Origin: Castanea sativa
Taxonomy: Eukaryota; Streptophyta; Magnoliopsida; Fagales; Fagaceae
NCBI RefSeq assembly: GCF_040712315.1
Contig: NC_134017.1
Coordinates: forward strand, 960,001-1,024,000
DNA: 64,000 nucleotides
Direction of reading: 5' to 3'
The position numbers and the translations under genes were made by a program. This document shows, piece by piece, positions 43,785-55,711 of this stretch. The notes under the pieces are model-generated. The model was not told the origin of the DNA and searched no databases. It saw only the letters and a list, made by a program, of their open reading frames with translations. The first letter of the stretch is position 1. Every line of letters begins with the position of its first letter.

Positions 43785-44336
43785 TGATAATGCACAAAAA
43801 ATCAGTAGGTTGAATGCTCCGAGCTTCAATGGGCTGGTGGTTGCTTGGAAGGTCTGAAAAGAAAGAAAAACAAGATCAAAGGTGACCGAGGTGAACCGGC
43901 CAAGAGCCCTCCGATGCTTAAGTTAGTTTTCTCTCTAGAACTGAAGAATTCCAACTTTAGGAGTAGTGGAAACTTACCTTCATTTGATGTAGATGAGTTC
44001 TTATATAGTGAGAATTGGAGTAGTTACATGTTTAATAACTTCTTCAACGTGTATAGAAGTTAGAAGGTACAGACTTAACTTCTACAACTGCTATAGAAGT
44101 TAGAAAGTTCAATCTTATCTTCTACAACTGCCATTAGAAGTTAAGAACTTAGTGAGAAATTATAGCGATGAACAAAGATTTTGCTTGTACTTCAAAATAG
44201 TAGAACATGGCCAGAATTATAAGATTTTGAACATAAATTCATTTTGAACGACCTTCTTACCCTCATACGACTTGCCTTATGGTGGGATAACCTTTCTGGG
44301 CTTGGATGACACGATGAACGAACTGGAGATAGTCCA
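43785..44336 (-). repeat. 5' LTR of the gypsy element
   Basis: The plus-strand left edge TGATAATGCAC is certain because it abuts the PBS. The right edge (GGAGATAGTCCA) is inferred from a terminal CA and could be off by some bases. A CTATATAAG motif (minus strand, about 43998) is a likely LTR TATA box. Direct repeats TATAGAAGTTAGAA occur at 44052 and 44092. Confidence 0.65.
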
Positions 44337-44345
44337 ATTTTTGGT

Positions 44346-44661
44346 TCACTATTATATACCATGTTTTACACTTACTCCTCTAAACCATACCCTTTTTTAC
44401 ACTTACCTCCTAAACTATAAATCTTTTACATTTGCCTCCCTAAACTATAAGAATATACACTTCCATAAGTAATTACCCCATGGGATGGGGTGCAAAGTGT
44501 TACACGGATTATACTTTAGGCAGGTAAGTGTGCATTCTCATAATTTATAGGAGGCAAGTGTTACATGAGTAATTATTTAAGGGGATTAAGTGAGCATTCA
44601 AAAAGTTTAAAAAGTAAGCGTAAAATGAGATAAATTTAGGGGTAGAGTGTAACTTTTCCTA
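44346..44661. mobile_element. Foldback repeat with TTTACACTTACTCCTCTAAA-type ends
   Basis: The left part repeats TTTTACACTTACCTCCTAAA-like phrases (44361, 44396, 44428). The right part has inverted versions, ending TTAGGGGTAGAGTGTAACTT. About 315 bp, non-coding, MITE-like. Boundaries are approximate. Confidence 0.5.
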
Positions 44662-45763
44662 AAAGATGTTATGGCTCGGTCAACTTTGAAGTGACCCGTC
44701 CTACTATTCCTTTCTAATTGTATATATAAATCAAAGAGTAATGATGGGGACATTAACTTTGTCATAACTTTGTGCCATAACTTACTATATAACAAGTTGT
44801 GATTGATAAGAGTGTGTCCTCATATGACCTATTGCCACAGAACTTTGGTGCAAAATTATGTCAAAATTAGTGTCCAGCATTACTCTTAAATCAAATAAGG
44901 GGGGAAACAGGTGTTTGAACACCACCACCAGAATTTATGATTTATCCACTTGGAGGACCCTACTCTCATAAGAGATGTGGGACCCATGGTTGGGCTCACT
45001 ACTTATTGCAAGTGGAGAGAGGACTCTTCCTGCAGAAGGGAAAATTTTTCTCCACCATCATATGAACACTTAAGATTAGTCTCCAAAGCGTGTTGCAAAG
45101 TTCCAATTTGACTTAGTATTCTGAGAATATATTTTGCTTTTTGGGGATTGTGAATTATACAAAATTGCAAGTATTTTTTTTATTGAGTTTCGTAATTTTG
45201 GGATAGTTCAACCCAATGTACTGTTGCTGGCGTTACAAAAAATAATAAGGACAACCTTGATCCTCATGTCACACAGCAGGTGTTGTTAGGCTTTCATTTC
45301 AGTTATTTTTTTTTTCCCCTTTTCTTTTAGAGAAATTTAAAATTTATTTGAGAAGTGAATTCTAATTATCTCAACTGATAATAAATAGTTTAATAATAAA
45401 TAGTTACCATCATAAGTGAATATTATAAATTAAAACTCTAAAAAATTCACTCGAGAATTTGGAGTTATTTGCAGATTTAACTATAAACAATCTAGAGTAT
45501 TATTTATTATTACTAAAACAAAAACAAAAAGACTAAGACTTCAGTTATTTTACCAAAGTCTACGTTATGCAACATCCACTCATAGATGTGTAATTAATGT
45601 AAAAGTACATAAACGAAAAGTCTAATGTTGAACAATTCTTCTCTCAGCTAAAAAAGAAAAGAAAATGTTGAACAATTCTTCTTTCCGCCGGCCTATAAAA
45701 AAAGTGGAGCATGCATGAAGTTCTCCACACACTTAAACACCCTTGTGGGAAAATAGTGGGGCT
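44662..45763. other. Intergenic DNA and putative promoter of the kinase gene
   Basis: No gene. The last part probably includes the WAK-like gene promoter. CCTATAAAAAAAGTGG (about 45692) is a plausible TATA box about 70 bp before the ATG. A weak SINE-like stretch is seen around 45355-45480. Confidence 0.45.
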
Positions 45764-47594
45764 ATGGATTTTCAATACCAAAGGATGCTTATCCAAGTCA
45801 CCTGGGTTGGGGTCATATTATCATTATTATCAGCAATGGCGGCCGCAGCAACAGAATATCCATTAGCCCTGCCTGGCTGTCCCAAAAAATGTGGAGACGT
45901 AAAAATTCCATACCCCTTTGGCTTAACTGAAGAGTGTCGCCTGAAAGACACTAGTGGTAGAAAATTTTTACTCACTTGTAACAGCACGTCCGGACAACTT
46001 AAACCATTCTCCGGAAATGCTGAAGTTACAAACATTTCCATCCATGGCGAGATGGAAATCTTGATGTATAACGCCGTTGACTGTTACGATCAGCCGCGTG
46101 AGCAATTAGAATGGCAAAAACGTCTCAGGTCAGGGAATTACACAATTTCTGACACCCAAAACAAGTTCGTGGCCATTGGCTGTGACACTTATGCATACCT
46201 TCGTGGTTACAAGAACGATAAACTGTTCTCCATGGGCTGCCTTTCCGTATGTCAAGACAAAAGTAACGTAGTCAGCGGGTCTTGCTCTGGGATTGGGTGT
46301 TGCGAGATGGATATTCCCAAAGGATTGAAAAATATTACTTTGGAAGCATATAGCTTTAAGAACCATACAGAAGTCTGGGATTTCAATCCATGCAGCTTTG
46401 CCTTTGTTATTCAAGGAAAAAAGTTCAATTTCTCTTCAGATTATCTTTACAGTCTACGAAGAAATGAAACCTTTCCGATGGTTCTTGATTGGGCAATTGG
46501 TAACGAGACGTGTGAAGTTGCTCAGAACAAAGCGAATTACGTATGTGGATGGAATACCAGATGTGAAGACCCCAACAACGGGTCTGGGTACCGTTGCAAT
46601 TGCACAAACGGTTACAGTGGGAATCCTTACCTCAAAGACGGCTGCAAAGGTATTCAATTTATATTTTTATAGGGTTCTGGTTAATGGGTACTCATAAGAC
46701 ATTTTTTAATAGATTATTTTACAAAAATTTTGATATAATTTTCAATAAGAAAAAAAAAAAAACTGTCAAAAAACTCAATTACCTTTTTATTATTTCATAA
46801 AAAGTTTTTAAAATAGTTTCTACATTAGTTAATTTTTTCCTATATATAAATATTCACAAAAATTTGCATGGAATGATAATTTTAAAAAAAGAAATTTTTT
46901 TTGAAGAATTTCTAAAATATTGTGGCCCAATTTCAGTTACACAAGAAATTTACAAATTTTTTTCCAATGATGGAGCTGCATGTTGTGTATTATAAAAGTA
47001 TAGGATTTATGTAAAAATGTTATAGTAATCACAACTTATCATTTTCGTCTTAAAATTATTTTAAATTTTTTTTGTCTCTAAAATTACTATAGCCTGCCAA
47101 TACCTTTCATTTTCGTTTCAATAGTATGAAATTGCATTTGATTATACTTAATTCTTCTCAGTTACTTAAAAATGAGCTTAATAACTACAGACGTGGACGA
47201 ATGTGAAGAGCTGAAACATAATTGCACGACCGACACACAATTTTGTGTTAATCAACCTGGAAGTTTTCGCTGCGAGTGCAAGGAGGGTTACCATTTGGAC
47301 GGAGTGAAATGTGTCCATCAAACTTCTGGTCACTCTTTACGAGCAATTGACCTCGGGTTTGGTATGTTTATTTAAGGATTGTGTCTGTATCATAAAGTTG
47401 CGTCAGTATCTGTTGTTAAACCCCCCCCCCCCCCCTTTTTTTTTCCTTAGAAAAAATATCTATCATTATTTTTTTTTTGAGGGAAAAATATCTATCATTA
47501 TTGATGTTTGAAGACTGGTGCAGGAATATTATAAACTTTTAAATTCCATCCACAAGTGTCACAATCATAAATAAGTAATTTTGATATCTACTTG

Positions 47595-47645
<51 letters not shown>

Positions 47646-49384
47646 TTGGTAATTGTCAATTATATTTACTGTAACATTAATTTATAAAGATTATATAGTA
47701 AAATTTGTATATCTTTAAAATAATTTATATTTGAAAATTAGTACAGTTATCATATCTCATAATATTGCTTTTCCATTGAGACTAAAGATTGAGTTTTGGA
47801 TGTAGGATCACAAAATGAATTTTAACTGTTGATTAAAAGAGAAAAGGGGGTTTGTTTTTCTGTATAAAAAAGAAGAAGAAGAAAAAAGCCATGGTTGGGC
47901 GCCTACGGAAAAGAAAGGAAATTTGAATTTGTTAAAGCTCTTTCTTTAGTTACCTTTTTCCAGGGATAGTTGAGACTTTTGAACAAGTGCTACAAAAAAT
48001 CCATTGACTAAATCTAGCAACAAAATTTCTGAAACTTGTTTGTTTTTCTGAGGGTATGAAATGTAAAAAAAATAACTCTTTAACAACGTGATTGTCCTTG
48101 TGGGATAGAGTTCTGAGTCCATCTCTTAGCTTTGAAAATAGTATTAAGTCCAATATTAATAATATTCTATTTCTTTCGATTGTAGGTGCTGGCATAGGCT
48201 TGATAGTCATGCTGGTCTGTTGCTCTTGGCTGTACTTGATAGTCAAGCAAAGAAATCTGACCAAAGTTAAAGAAAAGTTCTTTAAGCAAAATGGTGGTTT
48301 TATTTTACAACAGCAACACTCTAGACAAGAAAATTCAACTGAAACTGTCAAAATCTTCACCACAGAAGAGCTCAAGAAGGCTACCAACAACTACGATGAA
48401 ACTCTAATAATTGGTCGAGGAGGGTTTGGTATTGTTTATAAAGGATTTTTACCGGATAACAAGATGGTGGCCATCAAGAAATCCAAAATAGTGGATCAAA
48501 GTCAAATGGAGCAGTTCATCAACGAGGTAATTGTACTTTCCCAAATTAATCATAGGAATGTGGTTAAACTATTGGGTTGTTGTTTGGAGACATCAGTTCC
48601 TCTACTAGTTTATGAATTCATACCTAATGGTACCCTTTTTGAGTACATACATAGTGAAAGCAAGGTGTCCACTATATCATGGGAAATTTGTCTTAGAATA
48701 GCTACGGAAACAGCAGAAGCACTTTCATATTTGCATTCTGCAGCTTCTACACCTATAATCCATAGAGATGTGAAGTCTTCAAACATATTGCTAGATAGCA
48801 GTTACACAGCAAAGGTCTCAGATTTTGGAGCCTCGAGATTGGTTCCACTAGATCAAGCAGAAGTAGCGACAATGGTGCAAGGAACTATTGGATACTTAGA
48901 CCCTGAATACTTGCACACAAGTCAATTGACTGAGAAAAGTGATGTTTATAGCTTTGGAGTGGTTCTTGTTGAGCTATTGACGGGGAGAAAGGCACTTTCA
49001 TTTGATAAACCTGAGGTGGAGAGAAGTTTGGTAACATATTTTCTCCTTTCTTTTAAAGAAAATAGATTGTTTGAAATTCTTGAGAAATATATAGCAAATG
49101 AAGGCAATGCTGAGCAGTTGAAGGAAGTGGCAAATCTTGCAAAGAAGTGCTTAAGTTTGAAAGGGGAGGATAGGCCTACTATGAAGGATGTAGCAATGGA
49201 ATTGGAGGGTTTAAGAAAGATGGAGAAACATTCGTGGGTCAATATTAACTCCAACTTCGAAGAGACTGAACACTTGATTGCCGAGACGTCAGATTCTAGC
49301 AAATATGATGTTAGGAGTAAAAGTATTGAGGTGTACGATAGCGTGAGAGACCATGTATTATTGGACTTTGATGATGGGAGATGA
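45764..49384 (+). CDS. Wall-associated receptor-like kinase (WAK/WAKL)
   Basis: Exons 45764-46649, 47191-47361 and 48186-49384 (GT-AG introns) give 751 codons. Order: signal peptide (1 to about 30); galacturonan-binding WAK domain starting PGCPKKCGDVKIPYPFG (residues 37 on) with many cysteines; a first EGF-like piece (CGWNTRCEDP...CNCTNGYSGNPY); a calcium-binding EGF encoded by exon 2 (DVDECEELKHNC...FRCECKEGYHLDG); a membrane helix (about 353-373, IGLIVMLVCCSWLYLIV). The kinase follows, with GRGGFG (429-434), Lys450 in VAIKK, HRDVKSSN with Asp547 and DFG with Asp565. All catalytic residues are present and it is an RD kinase. The family senses pectin fragments at the wall and signals in growth and defence. 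The ATG at 45764 is chosen; the frame upstream has no earlier ATG. The pathogen or ligand specificity is unknown. Confidence 0.94.
47598..47643. repeat. (AT)n microsatellite in intron 2 of the kinase gene
   Basis: About 22 AT units in the middle of the intron. A C-run followed by a T-run (47421-47448) lies in the same intron. Both are likely length-variable. Confidence 0.9.
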
Positions 49385-49673
49385 TCTTAGCTTGATTGCA
49401 TACTTTTAATAGTGCTAATTTTTTAGTTTACCGTATTTACAAACATCATGTACATTTTCCTTTCCTTTTATTTCTTTGGGGCTTTATTCTACACTAAGAC
49501 TGGTGAGAAGAATAATGAACTTGCAAATGAATATCATATTGATTTTCTTTCATTTCTTCCTTTATTAATATTATACTTTAATAGTTTTTTTTTGCTTCCC
49601 AATAAATATAGATTAGGTACTAAGTAGAATGTATCTAGTCCATCCGTTGTGTGTATCATCTCTCTCACAATAT
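49385..49673. other. 3' flank of the kinase gene
   Basis: Probable 3' UTR and flank, T-rich, ending at the target duplication ATAGG of the next element. Confidence 0.5.
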
Positions 49674-49678
49674 ATAGG

Positions 49679-52082
49679 TGTCACACCCCAAACCTAAAAG
49701 GATCCATAGCATGAGAAACATCTCAAAGTTACCTGTAGATTTTTCCCTTTTGAGCAATTCAATCCAAATAAATCATATCAAGTACCAACATCAAGGATTA
49801 TCATAATAATTCTATTAGATATACTCTCAAAGTAAGTCGGAGCTTTATGTAACAATTACAATGACCATTGGCCACAAAAGAATGTCTGAATAAATATAAT
49901 TACATACCAATAACTTGTCTCATTAGTGGAAATAAAGTCATAACCACTATTAGATACAAAAGAATTGAGTCTAGCCTACTCTAAGTTATACATCATCAAT
50001 TATCTCCATCACAAAAATTAGCCTCCATCAACAGTTAGTCTAACTCCTGCAAGCCACCAAAAAGCTATCTCAAAACGATAGTTGTCTACTCTGAAAAAAT
50101 TTGTAAAATAATGGAATGAGATAGAGCCTAGTAAGTAGCATAATTAATGGGGGTGGGGAAAATGCAACTTTCATAATGATGAACAGTTTACAAAGCATGT
50201 TATAATTTGGGAATTTTCAGGTAAATTCTATGAAACCATTTCCAAAAATGATTTGACAAGAATGAATAAATTGACATAGCACAAAACTTCTCAAGATGTT
50301 ATCCTGAACTTACATACTATATATTCCTCAAAATATCTCAACATGAAACTACATACTATACACTGTGAGCAATAACAACACCATTCCAAACCAGAAAATT
50401 TAACTCAAGGCCACATGACAATCGCCGACACAAAGCAGAAACTAATCTGCTAGCACAAAGTCGGAACTCATCGCCGACATAAAGCCAGAACTAATCTTCC
50501 AACACAAAACTGGAACTCATCGCCGACACAAAGCCAGAACTCATTTGCCAACACAAAGTCGAAACTCATAACCATTACAAAGACGGGTGCTAAGATACCA
50601 ATGTCACAGAGACCATAGCATCTAGCTAGGTAATCACCGGGTAATCACATGTCACAACCCAAGGGTAAAAATATGAAAAGCTCACACAGTTTACATGAAA
50701 TTAAAACATAGTTCAATTTCAAGTAGTTTCACAAAAACCTTTGAAATATCCAAAATATTCACAAAGTTCTCAAAGCCTTCAAACTCATTTCTTGTCAAAA
50801 AGATTTTGTATCAATTTTCCCAAATATCAAAGCATCTTTAATTTTGCAAATAATGCCATAAGAAATAAAATCCATTCTCAAGAATTTAGTCAAAGATGCT
50901 AATCTTTTCCATGCTAATAAATCATACATTTCCCCATATGCATTGCCAAATTATGATGCCATTTTCACAAATAATCACATATATTAAAGTTACAACATAA
51001 AGCTTTCTAGGAGAATATAGTTTCCATAAACAATTTCCCAAAATGTGTTTAACCCAAAAATAATGCTTTATGCAATATGGTTATTTTCTAAAAATATCCC
51101 ATTAAAAAACTATTTACCTTGCAACCCGCAAAAACCTAATTTTCCAAGCTCTAAATAAAATTAGCTAGAACCTAAACAATACCAAACAAACCTATCACGA
51201 TAAGCATAAGGCTTGACATTTTATCTAGCTACGAACTATAAATCGCTAGATAAGAAATTAATTGGGCAGGCCTAAGTACTTAACCTCACAAATAATGTAT
51301 TTCATGTCCAAAGTTTATCAACAATTTCATTTTCAAGGCTTAGACTCCAATTTATAATCATGTCATTCAAAGCCTCTTCTTTACTATAAGAGATCCCAAC
51401 ATTTTACGAATTTCTTCCTCAATATGTGTCATTTTCAAGAGACCCACAAAACAACAACATATATAACAATACCCACCATTACAAACCCCAAATGTAAATC
51501 CTCCACTAGCTCCAAATACACAATAAAAATTAGATTCATCAACCATTCCAAATTAGAAAGCCAAAACTCCCAAATCTCACCACTTAGCTAACCACCATTA
51601 CAAAAATCATAAACTCACTTATCAAATACATCTACCAAGACCAAAACCCATACATAAAAACACATAAATATCACTTCTAATGCCCATAAATCATATGGGT
51701 ATTATTATTAAAGCTTAGATAAACATAACCTCAAGCAAAAGCATATAAACCCACAAAAAGATTAGAAATTTTTACTTCAAATAGTAGAGGTGAGTGAGCC
51801 TTATCGTTTTCCTATGGAGTTTTCCGATGATCTTGCCGGAAAATGGTGGTGGAAATGGTGGTGGTGTGAAAGTACCGGTGAGAGAGGATGTAAGAGTAGA
51901 GAGGAATGTATGAGAGAAAAAGAAAAAAAGAAAAAAAGGGAAGTGAGTGAGCCTGGCCAAAGAGGGGAGATAAGGTGGAGTGAAATGTGTGGCGGGAATG
52001 GGTGGGGTAGTTGGGACTTGGGAGGCAGGTGTATCTCAAAACAAATCTGATATTTTTTTTTTTGGCTGACTGGGACGTTACA
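49679..52082. mobile_element. 2.4-kb solo LTR with ATAGG target duplication
   Basis: Starts TGTCACACCCC and ends GGGACGTTACA, bounded by ATAGG at 49674-49678 and 52083-52087. The TG...CA ends and the 5-bp duplication fit an LTR. No gag or pol motif is present on either strand, so it is a solo LTR, probably Ty3/gypsy. The inverted similarity of the tips (TGTCACAC and TGTAACGT) is short. It contains a small tandem array at 50421-50569. Confidence 0.75.
50421..50569. repeat. Tandem array of ~24-bp units in the solo LTR
   Basis: Six diverged units of the type ATCGCCGACACAAAGCCAGA then ACTC, alternating between an ATCGCCGAC form and an AT(C/T)TGCCAAC form, so a ~49-bp higher-order repeat is visible. 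It is too diverged and short-spaced to be a CRISPR array. Confidence 0.75.
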
Positions 52083-52087
52083 ATAGG

Positions 52088-53105
52088 TCTCCTGATTTTG
52101 AGAAATCTTATGAAAGAGAGATAATGCATATTCTAAAGGCATAATATAATTATTTCACTCTCTTAATGTTGCCTATTTATAGGCTTGATTGACCATTTTA
52201 GAACAGATGCTGAAATAGAAACCATAATTGGACATGAAGTAGAGACATCGGATATGTATTATTTAGCTCTTTATTGCTATGAAAGTAATATGTGGGAGTT
52301 AAAAGCTTGTTGGTTGGGCATGCTGTAGACTGTAGTTGGACATAAACGTCATGGATTACGAATCACTTATGCTTTGAAATTTTACGCTATCAAGTATCTA
52401 CTGATTAAGTCATTCCTAATGACGTCGAATATTTGGAAATGGAAGACAAGCTTTACGCTATCAAGTATCTAGACAAAAGAGAATGGTAGTTGAGATTGAA
52501 AGTTGAAATTCCATTTTCTTTTTTTAGCAACTTGTAAAAACATGCAATTTTTAATTGTAGCCAAACCAGGCTTGAAATACTAGCATTAGGATAAACACCT
52601 GTTTAGCTTGTGGAGAACAGTATGATACAAAAAAATTAAAAATTATTTGAAGCATATAGTCTCTTTGTATTAAGGTTAGTTTTACTGTCACCTCTGCTAA
52701 AGTAGAGTGGACTCCAATTTTGGCCAAAAGGGCCGAATACTATCATTGGCCAGAATGTATAGTGTTCTACCACTGTTTGCAAAATTTTTAACAATGTACC
52801 ACTATTTTGAAACTTAAGTTCCCACGCATAACTCAAACTCTTGAAGCTCGAGCTCTTTAAAAAGAATGTTATTAAAAAAAAAAATCATTTAATTCTTTTG
52901 TAAATAACACTAACATTTTGGGTATTTCTTAAGTTACATCTAATCACGTTTTCCACAATTCCTGTATGTATCCACGTGAAAGCACTCATAAGTCACATCC
53001 TCAACTACTTTTAACCAATTCTCTTTCTTTTACTTCTAGCTCTAGAGTCTTTCTTCCTCAGTTCCTCAGCAATAGCTGCGTGGGTCTCACTGGTTTTTTT
53101 TCCTC

Positions 53106-53137
<32 letters not shown>

Positions 53138-53534
53138 TACAAGTAAAACTGCCATTGCTTCATCTTGTTTTGTTTTGATCCAGATCAAAAAATGGACAAA
53201 AATAAAAACTTAAAATGGTGTCCCAAAATCAAAAAATTTCATCATCAGTGAACTTGAAATTTATACAAAAGGTTGCCTAACAAAATGAAAAAGAAAACTG
53301 AGAGAGAGAGAGAGAGGCTACTGTGATTGAGAGTTATTTATACAAAAGGTTGCCTACATTGCTATATTCCTAAGAAGGAACTTGATTTCAATGAAATCGA
53401 GTTTCACATTATTTTATGGAACTCGATATTGTGAAACTCAATTTACATGGCAAACTCATGTTTAAAAAAAAATGATAGGTTGCTAAATTTTTTACAAATA
53501 GTGGTAGAACTGTTGGAACAAACTTCCTCTTTTA
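52088..53534. other. Intergenic DNA with a possible decayed TIR element
   Basis: GTTCTACCACTGTTTGCAAA at about 52761 is inverted at about 53490-53515 (TTTTTTACAAATAGTGGTAG then AAC), so a ~760-bp transposon or two MITEs may lie here. Between them are a TTTA run (53107-53135) and a (GA)n run at about 53300. GAACTCGATATTGTGAAACTC (shared with the foldback family at 6181) occurs near 53420. No gene was recognised. Confidence 0.4.
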
Positions 53535-55502
53535 CGTTTTGAGTGGAGATCAAAGACACATCGTATTTCTAGGGGACACGATGACTATCTTCATAAGGGA
53601 TCGGCTTTGACATGCGAACGATGACACCCTCTTGAGTTTGCAGATTGGGCGCTATAGAGTATGTCTTCGGATTAATGACCACCAAACTTGGCAGAATAGC
53701 TTCAAGGGCCATCGAGCCGAATACCTTTAAGATTCCTAAAGCAGGTTTTGGCAAAATAAGAGGATTGAAACCTTGGACAGTGGGAACGATGGCGGTTCCC
53801 TCTTGAACTGATGGTGAAGCTAGTCCTGCGACTACATGCAATGCAAGAACTAGAGGAGTGAATCCCTCGATGGCTGGCAGGACATGCCCTTTCCCTGAAT
53901 CTGACGATCCCAGACTTGCGGGCATTTCCATGATCTCTTCAATGACTACTGAAGAGGATGGTGCTAGAGCAACCTTGCCAAGGCATTTCAAAAATACTCA
54001 TCCTAATCCTTCTTTGACCCAACTGATATAGATTACAGCTAGCTTCTGTCTAGGCAGTTAGGGGACATGAGTTGGCTGCCATACAATCACCTCTTTGCAT
54101 AATCTCCCTTTCAATCCAGATGATACTGCGTTCGGCTAGACTTTGCACTTGTGCTCAGAGTGCTTTGCAATCAAATAGGGCATGACTATCTTCACTGTCG
54201 CAGAATGAGTAGATTCCCTAATCAAATCCCGGGGTTCCCATACCTTTAAGATAAAGGTGGCTCTCTTGGACTAAGGCTTGAAGCATAGCCTTCCATGGGA
54301 AAGACGACGAGGAGAAATCTGGAACCCTTTCATCTACTATGATGATAGCATTCACATTCCCCTTTTAATGGGGAGGCAAAGGTTTGGTGATAATATTTAG
54401 AGCGGCTGTGTTGTCGAACTGTATCAGCTTATTATCAATGAGGTCCTGAACACAGTCTCTCAACTGGAAACATTCTTCCAAGGTATGCCCTTCAGCCCTT
54501 AAATAGTGTTTGCACTTCTTGGACGGATCAAATCCTGGTGGAGGAGGACCTTTTCTGGGCCTTTGAAACTATGGGGTCACTAACTTCCTTTCCAATAGGT
54601 AAGCATAGAGATTTGCCATGGGCATGGGCAACGGAGTGTACTTCCAATTTTCCCTCCTAATGGGATGAGGTGGGTCCAACCTCCTTCTCTAATTAAAAGC
54701 TCGATTAGGTGCTTGAGTAGACCGATTCTATTGTTGATAAGGCCTAGCAGCCAGGGGAGCATAGGTAAAAGCAACACCCCTAGGCCTTTTTGATGCATTA
54801 TCAACCATATGAACATCGGCTTCCTTAATCTTGTGACCAGTCATTCTCTTGAATTGTTGTTCAACCATGGAACTCAAAGACTCGGCATCCATGATCTTCT
54901 TGCTCCTAATACCCTCGTTAATGCGCTCCCCAATAAGGATGAGGCTAGCGAAATGAGTGACTTGGGTACTGATCATCTTCTCATAGTAAAAAGGCTTGAG
55001 GTTGTCAATGAACCACTTGATCATCTCATTTTCCATCATGGGGGGTTGCACTTGAGTGGCTAGCTCATGCCACCTCTAGGCATACTCATGGAAGGATTCC
55101 CCACTCTTCTTTTCTGTCCTCTGAAGAACTGTGCGAGCAGGGGCTATCTCGATGTTGAACCTATAGTACTCTAAGAAAGAGTTGGCCATTTCCCTCTAGC
55201 TAGATATCTTTTCCAATCTCACATACCATGTGGCTGTGAGATCGGTCAGACTATCAGGGAAAATTTGGCAAAGCAGAGGGTGATTATCCCCATAAGGAGC
55301 CATCTTCCTACAGAACACGCGCAAATGTGCGTAAGGGTCTTCCTTATCGTCGTACTTGATGAACTTTGGTGCCTTGAACTTGGGAGGCATAATAACTTGA
55401 GGGAATTTGGTCAGGCTGCCTAAATCAACACTTCCATGGACGCTAGAGCCCTCTATGATACAAAGCTTCTCAGTTAGAGTTTCCACTTGGCTCTTGACTT
55501 GG
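53535..55502 (-). pseudogene. Gag (C-terminal two-thirds) and start of protease, Ogre/Tat-like
   Basis: In broken minus-strand frames: VKSQVETLTEKLCIIEG (start), MPPKFKAPKFIKYDDKEDPY, LTDLTATWYVRLEKI (the gag core), then WFIDNLKPFYYEKMI and LILIGERINEGIRSKK. A Pro/Leu-rich part runs to IVRMSKPIPYEDSHRVP at 53570, the conserved segment just before the protease in this lineage (PYKDSKAVPW). Frameshifts and stops are common, for example around 54700, 54570 and 54000. The N-terminal third of gag lies beyond the solo LTR, at 58775-59100. Confidence 0.8.
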
Positions 55503-55667
55503 TGTCGACGCCCAGCCTTGATCAGGAATGGCAACGGAAAAGACTGCTGCCGCTGTTGCGAGCCTTCGTTCGACCACCCGCAGTGGTGACAGCTCCAGTG
55601 CGCACGGGGCCTCGTTAGAGGGCCCCCTTTTGAATGATGTGTGTGTTGTTCGCATGGAGCTTTGGGT

Positions 55668-55711
<44 letters not shown>

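Larger units (their letters stand above)
41865..44336 (-). mobile_element. Truncated Ty3/gypsy retrotransposon (5' LTR, PBS, gag, protease)
   Basis: On the minus strand the order is LTR (44336-43785), PBS, gag, then aspartic protease, which breaks off near 41865. RT, RNase H, integrase and the 3' LTR are gone. The gag and zinc-knuckle style fit plant Tat-lineage elements. Confidence 0.85.

Noticed and set aside
45743..45763. Upstream start for the WAK-like kinase
   Set aside because: The frame there begins with TTG, not ATG; the first ATG is 45764, followed by a good signal peptide.
50421..50569. CRISPR-like array
   Set aside because: Units of ~24 bp follow each other without unique spacers, in a plant LTR. 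It is a simple tandem repeat.
51790..52142. Frames of 86 to 113 codons near the end of the 2.4-kb LTR
   Set aside because: Purine-rich low-complexity DNA read in both directions; no start context or domain.
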